From NCBI RefSeq assembly GCF_032335695.1, contig NZ_JACTOJ010000002.1, positions 62,001 through 126,000 on the forward strand: DNA of 64,000 nt, read 5' to 3'. This document shows positions 9,043 to 15,358 of the stretch, in pieces. The notes beneath the pieces are model-generated. The model had not been told where the DNA came from and searched no databases. It was given only the letters and a program-made list of their open reading frames with translations. Positions within the stretch are counted from its first letter, which is position 1; each line of letters begins with the position of its first letter. Both the position numbers and the translations under genes were made by a program. Source of the stretch: JACTOJ01 sp032335695. Lineage in GTDB: Bacteria > Bacillota > Clostridia > Clostridiales > Clostridiaceae.

Positions 9043-9819
9043 CTAAAATGGTACACTATCATTCAGACCCATAACTCCACCTATAGGAGCTCCTGTTATA
9101 GGGTCATATTGCTGTTGAGGCTGCTGGTACTGTGTTTGTTGATATTGATTTTGCTGGGGATAATTCGGCTGCTGATATACAGGCCGTTGAGCTGGTGGAA
9201 CATATGGAGCTTGGCCATATGCATTTTGTATAGGCTGCTTATAAGTTGGCATCGGCTGATTATAACCTGTAGGCATAGGAGCATTTCCAAAAGCAGTAGC
9301 TGCAGATACACGTCCTCCTAATGGCTCACCATCTTCTAATTTTTGAACTGGTCCTAATCCGCAACCTATCCCCTTATTTCCTGAATTGAAAAACGGGAAG
9401 AAGTTTATACTAACTCTGGCATACATTCCTGAGTACACTTCCGTTTGATTTATGATTGGATTCATATTAACATCTATCATTTCCTGCTGCTGATTGGATG
9501 AGGCTGTTATCACCCAATGACCTTTGCATTCTTCGCTAAAAGGTTCTCCGTTTTGACGAACTCCATCACCATCCCATACAGGGCTTTTTATCTGTGGTGG
9601 TCTAGCCCCATTCCATTTTCCTGAAATTCCTTGTTGAACTGCTGCAGCTATAGCTGCATCTATTCTTTGCTTAGTTGCTATATCTGACTTGGGTATTAGA
9701 ATTGTAGTGCTGAATTTCGGTTCAGCTCCTTGCTGACTAGCATGAGGTGTAAATAAGTGTACATAACTTAGCCTCACCCTTCCTGTTACTACATATGTTG
9801 GACTTATTTGATTACTCAT
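9043..9819 (-). CDS. Phage ssDNA-binding protein, DUF2815 family
   Basis: 258 residues. The first ~150 match the DUF2815 fold: GRVRLSYVHLFTPHA, KFSTTILIPKSD, then WVITASSNQQQEMIDVN and VYSGMYARVSINFFPF. DUF2815 proteins are predicted phage single-stranded DNA-binding proteins. Residues ~190-245 are a Pro/Gln/Tyr-rich linker, and the chain ends GLNDSVPF, resembling the acidic DDDIPF tip by which bacterial SSB recruits partners. The ATG follows GGAGGAAATG directly after the DUF2800 gene. The family call is firm; the tail-recruitment idea is inference. Confidence 0.85.
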   Translation of the reverse strand: MSNQISPTYVVTGRVRLSYVHLFTPHASQQGAEPKFSTTILIPKSDIATKQRIDAAIAAAVQQGISGKWNGARPPQIKSPVWDGDGVRQNGEPFSEECKGHWVITASSNQQQEMIDVNMNPIINQTEVYSGMYARVSINFFPFFNSGNKGIGCGLGPVQKLEDGEPLGGRVSAATAFGNAPMPTGYNQPMPTYKQPIQNAYGQAPYVPPAQRPVYQQPNYPQQNQYQQTQYQQPQQQYDPITGAPIGGVMGLNDSVPF

Positions 9820-10986
9820 TTATACATTTCCTCCTTGATCACTAAATATTTCTTTTGCACTTAAGTTTTTAATCGCTTCGCGCTTATCGCTTATCTTTGA
9901 AAGTGTCGGCTTACCTGGTGGCGCGTTAACAAAACCACTCAATAATTCTTTGAAATTACTTTTTCCAATAAGGCTTTCAACCTCTGTAAGGGCTAACGCC
10001 TTTCTTTCGTATAGCATAGATTCGTCCGTGCCATTAGCCTTAAGAACATTAAAGGCTGCATCTATATCAGTAAATTGTCTTGTTGACCGCCCATGAACGG
10101 CTTTCCAACCTGGGATATCATTGCCTTTTAAGCATTCTGCAAGAGCATACGCCTCTAACTTTTTAACCCACTTAGCTAAGTTCTGAGCTCTTTCTAGTAT
10201 TTGGCCAACTTCTTCATTTGAGATAATTGGAGGCTCTGCAAAGTTATATTGCTCAAGTTCCATATTAGAATTTTTCTGTTTTCTGCATATTCCGGCAGCT
10301 TTGCAAAATTGGCAATGCTCACCGTCCTTATATTCGCCTTCACCATTAAAAGCTTTTAAAGCTATAGGCTTAATGCTTTCTCCCCAATTAAGAAGATCAG
10401 TAGCTGTCAATTCAAATTCTGATATACTATCTAACCTTGGCTGAATTATAGTAAGTTTTATAGATGCTATAGGATATATAAAGCTATATTCTGTATAAGC
10501 TCCTAGCGCATACAATTTCATTTGTGGGTTTTCATAAGCTGATACTGGAACACCTTTGCCGTATTTGAAGTCTATAACATGAAGAGTACTTCCACCTATA
10601 ATAATGCAGTCTCCTGTTCCAAGGCCTTCAGGAGCGCATGAGCTGTAATCCAGTTTCTTTTCTGCAGCTACGTATGGGCTAGAATCGAAAGAGTGTACAA
10701 CGCTCTTAATATAATCAAGGTAAGTATCTGTGTGTTTAAGCATTTCTTCCTGATATAATTCATTCTTCTGAAGCTTTTTTAAACGACTATTAAAGGTTCT
10801 TGGTCCCATAGGCTCTATACAATATTTTCTTAATTTAAGCTCTGCTATCTCGTGGGCCAAACTTCCCTCAGCAGCGTATTCGCTTTCTTCCTCCGGTAAA
10901 GTTTCTTCCAGCCTTACTGACGGAGTACAATTAAGCCATCGGTGTGAAGCACTAGCAGAGAGCAGAGCGTGCTTAGCCTCGCTCAT
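9820..10986 (-). CDS. DUF2800 protein, Cas4/RecB-like PD-(D/E)XK nuclease
   Basis: 388 residues. It starts HALLSASASHRWLNCTPSVR, has an EGSLAHEIAELKLRK helix, then the nuclease core EGLGTGDCIIIGGSTLHVID and IDFKYGKG (Asp...Asp-x-Lys), then QMKLYALGA. A cysteine set (C near the start, and CQFCKAAGIC around residue 230) suggests a Cas4-type iron-sulphur cluster. This family accompanies DUF2815 in phage replication or recombination modules and probably processes DNA ends. Its start overlaps the preceding gene by four bases. The Fe-S cluster is predicted from cysteine spacing only. Confidence 0.85.
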   Translation of the reverse strand: MSEAKHALLSASASHRWLNCTPSVRLEETLPEEESEYAAEGSLAHEIAELKLRKYCIEPMGPRTFNSRLKKLQKNELYQEEMLKHTDTYLDYIKSVVHSFDSSPYVAAEKKLDYSSCAPEGLGTGDCIIIGGSTLHVIDFKYGKGVPVSAYENPQMKLYALGAYTEYSFIYPIASIKLTIIQPRLDSISEFELTATDLLNWGESIKPIALKAFNGEGEYKDGEHCQFCKAAGICRKQKNSNMELEQYNFAEPPIISNEEVGQILERAQNLAKWVKKLEAYALAECLKGNDIPGWKAVHGRSTRQFTDIDAAFNVLKANGTDESMLYERKALALTEVESLIGKSNFKELLSGFVNAPPGKPTLSKISDKREAIKNLSAKEIFSDQGGNV

Positions 10987-11543
10987 ATCTTAGCCCCCAT
11001 AGCTCTAAGTTGTGTTGCAAAAGCTCCGTATTGCTCCTTAGGCAATGATGTTAAGGCTTGCACACCAAAACTACCTAAAAGATTTACTAAGTCATTTCTA
11101 CGCCCAGAATCAACAATTTGAGTAGCTGCTACAGCTAGCTGATCCATGGTATAAGACTGAGCTGCAGTAGGTAAATTAGGAGTCTGTTGTATTTGCTGCT
11201 GCGGTTGCTGTGTTGGAATAGATGTTTGCTGCATTGGTGGCTGCTGAAATTGAGTTGGACTTGGTACTGGAGCAAGTTGCTGATTATACCCATTATTAAC
11301 TGGAATAGCATTCTGTTGTGGTGTGTTCTGAGCTGCTTGTTGCATTACATTTTGTTCAGGTGAATGAAGCTGTACAGGAGCAGTTATTTGAATATCATTG
11401 TTATTTGGTGCTTGTATTCCTTGAATTGACTGAGTTCTAATTACACCTTCAGTACCTCCTCCTATTTCTAAATTCTTAGCACTAAATGTGCTAGCAAAGC
11501 TTAATAACTCCTCAATTGAATCAAATTCTGCTGATATTTTCAT
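10983..11543 (-). CDS. Gln/Pro-rich phage protein of unknown function
   Basis: 186 residues, not recognised. An N-terminal segment (MKISAEFDSIEELLSFASTF) and a C-terminal helical domain (about 130-186) flank a low-complexity Gln/Pro/Asn region (about 50-130), which recalls the tail of the DUF2815 protein downstream. It has a strong AAAGGAGG ribosome site and is coupled to the DUF2800 gene. A scaffold or accessory role in recombination is possible from context alone. Confidence 0.7.
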   Translation of the reverse strand: MKISAEFDSIEELLSFASTFSAKNLEIGGGTEGVIRTQSIQGIQAPNNNDIQITAPVQLHSPEQNVMQQAAQNTPQQNAIPVNNGYNQQLAPVPSPTQFQQPPMQQTSIPTQQPQQQIQQTPNLPTAAQSYTMDQLAVAATQIVDSGRRNDLVNLLGSFGVQALTSLPKEQYGAFATQLRAMGAKI

Positions 11544-11545
11544 GA

Positions 11546-11995
11546 TTAAAATTCCTCCTTTAATGTTTTACTTATAATAGCTATAGAATAATCAATATAG
11601 CTATCTGCCACATTAGGCGACCCTATCATTCTTAAATTTGATAGTATTTCTTCAAAAGTTGTTCTATACTTTTCTATCTTTTGCTGATATACTATAATTG
11701 GTTTTTGATTGACTGCTACGGCAGTCTCTTTTTTATTTATGACGCTTTTATCTATCATTTTATTTAAAAATGCATCAATACCATTGGATATATCTCTATG
11801 AATTTCCGTCATTCTATTCTTGCTTATAGATCCATCCAAAAGTAACATTTTTAATCTTGCAAATATGTCTAGCGAATAATCATACTGGTTAAATGTAGTG
11901 CTATTAAAAGTTTCAAGGCTGATAGCCATAATTGAAACCGCTATGTCACTATTAGATGCAGTATCTAATATGCTTTTTAATTTTTCCACTTTCAT
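11546..11995 (-). CDS. Hypothetical phage early protein
   Basis: 149 residues from the ATG at 11993-11995, which overlaps the upstream stop codon (TAATG) and has GGAGG nine bases before it. The longer frame beginning at 12037 lacks a ribosome site and overlaps the previous gene by 43 bases. The protein is predominantly alpha-helical, Ile/Ser/Lys-rich, with no recognised motif. Confidence 0.7.
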   Translation of the reverse strand: MKVEKLKSILDTASNSDIAVSIMAISLETFNSTTFNQYDYSLDIFARLKMLLLDGSISKNRMTEIHRDISNGIDAFLNKMIDKSVINKKETAVAVNQKPIIVYQQKIEKYRTTFEEILSNLRMIGSPNVADSYIDYSIAIISKTLKEEF

Positions 11996-12405
11996 TACAT
12001 TACCTCCAAATCTTCTAAATCGTATCCTTGTAACCATTTAAGGCATTTTTTTAAATCCATAAATTCTTCTATCCATGCATCTTTAGTTGTATTGTCTATA
12101 GCAGTATATCTGCCATTTTTTAAAACTACCAAAAATAATCCTGTAGGAGCTCTAGTTTCAATAATCTTAGAAGCTCTTTCACTACTGACAATTTCAACAT
12201 CTTCTAAAATTCCTATGGAAACATTCATACAATAAGCTTTATTCATAACTACTATTGTTCTTATTACCAAGTTGTAAATTTCCTCAATACTTGTGGTTTT
12301 CCCAAACATAATGTGGTTTACTTTTACATCATCCTGGACTATTTTTATAATCTCCATCTTGTCCTCATTGCTTAAATTAAGAATTTTAAATAGATCCTTT
12401 AGCAA
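11995..12405 (-). CDS. Hypothetical phage early protein
   Basis: About 136 residues, not recognised. A helical N-terminus (LKDLFKILNLSNEDKMEIIK) is followed by an alpha/beta stretch and VVLKNGRYTAIDNTTKDAW. The longest frame starts at GTG 12414, which lies inside the GGAGGTG ribosome site, so the TTG at 12403-12405, seven bases downstream of it, is the likelier start. It is coupled to the next gene by a TAATG overlap. Confidence 0.65.
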   Translation of the reverse strand: MLKDLFKILNLSNEDKMEIIKIVQDDVKVNHIMFGKTTSIEEIYNLVIRTIVVMNKAYCMNVSIGILEDVEIVSSERASKIIETRAPTGLFLVVLKNGRYTAIDNTTKDAWIEEFMDLKKCLKWLQGYDLEDLEVM

Positions 12406-12425
12406 TATTCTCACCTCCTTTCAAA

Positions 12426-12599
12426 TTAGCCACAGGCTTCAAGATCTAAAACTCTTTCCATTAAGGAGTCATTATCCATTTTTAGATCATCTACCTTATT
12501 TTTTAAATTTAAATTCTCTTTCTCAAGTTCATCAATTCTTTGATTTAAAGCTTTAATTAACTCACTTTTATAAGCGTTCCTTGCTTTTCTTGATATCAT
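12426..12599 (-). CDS. Small coiled-coil phage protein (57 aa)
   Basis: A frame of 57 residues on the minus strand from the ATG at 12597-12599, preceded by GGGAG. After a basic start (MISRKARNAYKSELIKAL) the rest is a heptad-patterned Leu/Ile helix (RIDELEKENLNLKNKVDDLK), a clear short coiled coil. No function can be assigned. It fits tightly between neighbours in the early operon: the next gene's ribosome site follows its stop at once. Confidence 0.65.
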   Translation of the reverse strand: MISRKARNAYKSELIKALNQRIDELEKENLNLKNKVDDLKMDNDSLMERVLDLEACG

Positions 12600-12666
12600 A
12601 ATCAACTCCCTTCTATTCTTATAAGTTCTGTTTTTATAACACTAATAAACTCATTTCTCCTTCATC

Positions 12667-12837
12667 TTAGCAATAATATTTTTCATTAAAATACTTTTTA
12701 GGTACTTTCCCAGCGATAGTTATATAGCCTTTACTTTTGAGTTCTTTATTTAAAGCTTGGATTACTTTGTAAGCCTTTGAATCAGAAACATCAAGCAATG
12801 TTTTTACATCTTCTACTGTGTAAAAAGCACTTTCCAT
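12667..12837 (-). CDS. Small helix-turn-helix protein, excisionase-like (56 aa)
   Basis: 56 residues from the ATG at 12835-12837, with AAAGGAG eight bases upstream. FYTVEDVKTLLDVSDSKAYK is a winged-helix/MerR-type recognition unit, followed by LNKELKSKGYITIAGKVPKK, the pattern of the small DNA-binding or excisionase-like proteins widespread in clostridial phages and integrative elements. In the Cro-side early operon it may assist excision by the integrase or act as a regulator; the sequence cannot separate these. Confidence 0.75.
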   Translation of the reverse strand: MESAFYTVEDVKTLLDVSDSKAYKVIQALNKELKSKGYITIAGKVPKKYFNEKYYC

Positions 12838-12919
12838 TATTGATTTCTCCTTTGTCCTTAGGATTATTTACTGAGCTGAAAATTAAGCTGAGTTATAATC
12901 CATATTTTTTCATCCTTTC

Positions 12920-13135
12920 TCAATTTAATTTTTGTTCGCATTCAGCTTCAAAAAGATATTCGAGGCTTAAATCTGGAAAATACCTTTTTTTAATAGCCTT
13001 GGCCTCATCTAAACTAAACTTGTATTTCCCATTTAATTTCTGCACGACAGTAGCATATCTGACACTTAAAAGATTTGATATATCCTTCCTCTGAATGCCT
13101 GTTCTAACCATTTCAGCCTCCAAATTTCTATACAT
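12920..13135 (-). CDS. Cro-like phage repressor, helix-turn-helix
   Basis: 71 residues from the ATG at 13133-13135, which follows AGGAGGTAAGGAA. The longer frame to 13204 would start upstream of the promoter -10 box and is rejected. The sequence LEAEMVRTGIQRKDISNLLS followed by VRYATVVQKLNGKYKFSL is a Cro/CI-type helix-turn-helix. It is the first gene of the leftward early transcript and diverges from the CI-like gene, so it is probably the lytic-side repressor. Confidence 0.8.
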   Translation of the reverse strand: MYRNLEAEMVRTGIQRKDISNLLSVRYATVVQKLNGKYKFSLDEAKAIKKRYFPDLSLEYLFEAECEQKLN

Positions 13136-13175
13136 TTCCTTACCTCCTTTTCGCAATTGCGTACTTGATATTCTT

Positions 13176-13204
13176 ATCATATTCTCAGTATCGAACATTG
13201 TCAA
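13176..13204 (-). promoter_or_regulatory. Leftward early (PR-like) promoter of the Cro-like gene
   Basis: On the minus strand TTGACA (13204-13199), a 17-base spacer and TATGAT (13181-13176) form a near-consensus promoter about 40 bases before the Cro-like ATG. A GTATCGA motif, part of the operator set, lies within the spacer, so a repressor bound there would block it. Confidence 0.8.
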
Positions 13205-13300
13205 TAGTTTTTTGGATGTTTTCTTCTCAATATCGTATTTTTTTATTTACAAAGCGAATTTTTAGTAATACAATGTATACATGAATACGAAATATCGTAT
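13187..13300. promoter_or_regulatory. Candidate CI/Cro operators in the divergent region
   Basis: A repeated motif AATATCGTAT occurs at 13229-13238 and 13291-13300, with a diverged copy AGTATCGAAC at 13187-13196. The rightmost copy is half of a perfect inverted repeat ATACGA-AATA-TCGTAT (13285-13300). The copies sit in the leftward promoter spacer, between the two promoters, and between the rightward promoter and the CI-like ribosome site. That is where operators for mutual repression and autoregulation are expected. Binding is inferred. Confidence 0.6.
13246..13274 (+). promoter_or_regulatory. Rightward (PRM-like) promoter of the CI-like gene
   Basis: TTTACA (13246-13251), 17 bases, then TACAAT (13269-13274). 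The transcript would cross the ATACGA/TCGTAT palindrome before reaching the GGAGG of the CI-like gene. Confidence 0.75.
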
Positions 13301-13313
13301 ATGGAGGAAATAC

Positions 13314-13658
13314 ATGGAAAGAGAACAGATTTTAAAAAAATTAATTCAAGAAACAGGATTATCTATGAAAGCATTTTCTGAAAAGGCTGGATTACCTAAT
13401 ACAACTTTATATTCCATGCTTGAAAGAGGCATTGGAAAGGCTGCTGTAGATAATGTTATAAAGGTTTGTAGGGCATTAAATATAACAATTGAAGATTTGG
13501 AAAATATGGTATCAAACCCTAATGATACTCCTAGCGAAGCAAAGGTTAGAACTGAGATTGATACAATAGCAGCTCACTTAGAAGGTAAAAATGTAACTCC
13601 TCAAAAAATGAAATTATTAGAAAAATATATAGATGCACTCTTTGAAGATGAAGATTAA
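13314..13658 (+). CDS. CI-like phage repressor, XRE-family helix-turn-helix
   Basis: 114 residues from the ATG at 13314, eight bases after GGAGG; the upstream ATG at 13281 lies in the operator palindrome and is not used here. Residues ~1-65 are an XRE domain: LIQETGLSMKAFSEKAGLPN then TTLYSMLERGIGKAAVDNVI and CRALNITIEDLENM. The C-terminal ~50 residues are helical, and there is no LexA/CI self-cleavage domain. Derepression therefore probably depends on the adjacent ImmA-like protein, as in the ImmR/ImmA pairs of Firmicute elements. Confidence 0.85.
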   Translation: MEREQILKKLIQETGLSMKAFSEKAGLPNTTLYSMLERGIGKAAVDNVIKVCRALNITIEDLENMVSNPNDTPSEAKVRTEIDTIAAHLEGKNVTPQKMKLLEKYIDALFEDED

Positions 13659-13686
13659 TATGCATGTGTAATGATGGGGGTATTTA

Positions 13687-14145
13687 ATGACATATGATGA
13701 ATTATTAGTCGAATCAGAGTATGAAGGCGTAAAAGTGTTAGAAAAACCTCTTAAATATGGTTTTAAGGGATTATATAAAAATAGAAAAATTATTATAGAT
13801 AATAAACTTAATCAGTATGAAAAAAATTGCATATTATCTGAAGAACTTGGACACTTTCATACTACCTACGGGAATATTATAGATCAAACTGATGTAAAGA
13901 ATATAAAACAAGAAAAAATTGCCCGTAATTGGGGATATGAAAAGTTAATAGGGATAGTGGATATTGTAACAGCATTTGAAAAAGGTATTAGAAGTAAACA
14001 TGAGCTGGCGGAACATCTAAACGTAACCGAGCAATTTATTGATAAAGCAATAAACCATTACCGAGAAAAATATGGCTTATATGCTGAAATAGATAATTAC
14101 ATAGTGTATTTTGAACCTAATCTCATGGTTTTAAAAATGTTTTAA
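13687..14145 (+). CDS. ImmA/IrrE-family protein with altered zinc motif
   Basis: 152 residues, COG2856/DUF955-like. After an N-terminal strand region (GLYKNRKIIIDNKL) comes the helix CILSEELGHFHTTYGN. At the place of the HExxH zinc motif it reads EELGH, so the first His is replaced by Glu while the following Glu and second His remain. The C-terminal half resembles the helical part of ImmA proteins (LAEHLNVTEQFIDKAINHYR). ImmA cleaves the partner repressor to release the element; whether this variant is an active protease is open. It follows the CI-like gene by 28 bases, same strand. Confidence 0.8.
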   Translation: MTYDELLVESEYEGVKVLEKPLKYGFKGLYKNRKIIIDNKLNQYEKNCILSEELGHFHTTYGNIIDQTDVKNIKQEKIARNWGYEKLIGIVDIVTAFEKGIRSKHELAEHLNVTEQFIDKAINHYREKYGLYAEIDNYIVYFEPNLMVLKMF

Positions 14146-14229
14146 ATTGTTTTGTAGGAGGTGGTACTTATGTAGCACTATATATTTTTTGCAATTTATA
14201 AGAACATATATTCGTAAAGGAGTGATTTT

Positions 14230-15279
14230 ATGCCTACCTATAAAGATGAAAAGAGGGGCACTTATTACTGTTCATTCTATTATACGGATTGGACTGGTAC
14301 TAGGAAAAAGAAAAAGAAGGAAGGTTTTAAAAAACAAAGTGAAGCTAATCAATTTGAAAGAGATTTTCTAACGAAGCAAAAAAATAATTGCGATATTCCC
14401 TTTAAAACATTGGTTAATTTATATCTTGATGATTGTAAGGTCAGAGTAAGAGAAACAACGTTAGATAATAAAAAATATATAATTGATCTAAAGATACTTC
14501 CTTACTTTGAAAAACAGATAGTTTCTGAAATTACACCAAATCACATAAGAAAATGGCAAAATAAGTTGTTGAAAGGAGGTTATTCAGCAACATACTTAAG
14601 GTCAATTAATAACCAAATATCAGCAATATTTAATTTTGCTATTAAATATTATAATCTTGTAAGTAGTCCAGCGTTAAAAGCAGGATCTATGGGAAAGAAA
14701 AATGCAGATGATATGCAGTTTTGGACAAAAGAAGAGTTTAAAAAATTTATAGAATTTGATGATAAGCCTATTTCTAATCTAGCCTTTAAGGTATTATTTT
14801 GGACTGGCATGAGAAGTGGAGAGCTTATGGCGTTAACCTGGAACGATATTGATTTAATAAATAAAAAGATATATATAAATAAATCATATACTAGACTTAA
14901 TGGTAAGGACATTATTGCTCCGCCTAAGACGCCTAAAAGTAAAAGAGTTATTGCTATTTTTGATTCTCTGTGCAAAGACATAGAGGACTACAAAGAAAAG
15001 TTATATGATTATAAAAATGATGAAAGAGTTTTTAACTTCACAAAATTTTTCTTAGTTCATGAAATGCAAAGAATAAGCAAAAAAAGTAGAGTAAAAAAAA
15101 TTCGTATCCATGACTTAAGGCACTCTCACGCATCCTTATTGATAGAATTAAAATTTACTCCACTTGAAATTGCTGAAAGGTTAGGACATGAGAAAGTACA
15201 AACAACACTTGATACTTATTCACATCTCTACCCAGACAAGCAAAATATTTTAGCTAATAAGCTTGATGATTTATATTAG
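14230..15279 (+). CDS. int: Phage integrase, tyrosine recombinase
   Basis: 349 residues. An N-terminal arm-binding AP2-like domain (residues 1-50: GTYYCSFYYTDWTGTRKKKK) is followed by a SAM-like core-binding domain (about 55-155) and the catalytic domain. All catalytic residues are visible: Arg195 in TGMRSGELM, His294-Asp-Leu-Arg297, His320 in RLGHEKVQTT, and the nucleophile Tyr330 in LDTYSHLYP. GTAAAGGAGTGA precedes the ATG. It ends 76 bases from the guaA stop codon and is transcribed towards it, which places the attachment core at or beside the guaA 3' end. Confidence 0.95.
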   Translation: MPTYKDEKRGTYYCSFYYTDWTGTRKKKKKEGFKKQSEANQFERDFLTKQKNNCDIPFKTLVNLYLDDCKVRVRETTLDNKKYIIDLKILPYFEKQIVSEITPNHIRKWQNKLLKGGYSATYLRSINNQISAIFNFAIKYYNLVSSPALKAGSMGKKNADDMQFWTKEEFKKFIEFDDKPISNLAFKVLFWTGMRSGELMALTWNDIDLINKKIYINKSYTRLNGKDIIAPPKTPKSKRVIAIFDSLCKDIEDYKEKLYDYKNDERVFNFTKFFLVHEMQRISKKSRVKKIRIHDLRHSHASLLIELKFTPLEIAERLGHEKVQTTLDTYSHLYPDKQNILANKLDDLY

Positions 15280-15358
15280 TACGTTTTTAGTACGCTCTAC
15301 CTTTTTCAACTCTCAATAGCATAGTATTATCAATACTTGTAGTGACGTATTCTCTTTA
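15276..15358. other. Putative attachment-site region at the guaA 3' end
   Basis: Between the integrase and guaA stop codons lie a direct repeat TTAGTACG (15276-15283 and 15287-15294), a small inverted repeat AGTATT-ATC-AATACT (15323-15337) and then the conserved guaA end. Many Firmicute phages use the last codons of guaA as attachment core. The second copy would be at the far prophage end, outside this window, so the core cannot be delimited. Confidence 0.5.

Larger units (their letters stand above)
1..15358. mobile_element. Prophage, integrase-proximal part; left end outside the window
   Basis: The stretch carries a typical temperate siphophage early region: tyrosine integrase, ImmA-like protein, divergent CI/Cro-like repressors, excisionase-like protein, then a leftward replication module and a RinA-like activator. 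It abuts the 3' end of guaA, a known integration target of Firmicute phages and islands. No structural, lysis or packaging genes lie in the window, so the element must continue leftwards. The right boundary near 15358 is inferred from the guaA stop codon. The distal attachment site cannot be seen, and whether the phage is intact cannot be judged. Confidence 0.9.

Noticed and set aside
9010..9321. Leu/Ile-rich ORF opposite the DUF2815 gene
   Set aside because: It is the antisense of the Gln/Pro-rich tail, which reads as Leu/Ile/Arg repeats. No ribosome site or promoter.
12837..12920. Tiny ORFs between the Cro-like and excisionase-like genes
   Set aside because: The possible frames encode six residues only, which is too little to support as genes.
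14147..14371. 74-residue ORF on the plus strand before and over the integrase start
   Set aside because: It overlaps the first 140 bases of int in another frame, has a Cys/Trp/Lys-rich composition unlike a folded protein, and the only strong ribosome site there leads to an ATG-TAG.
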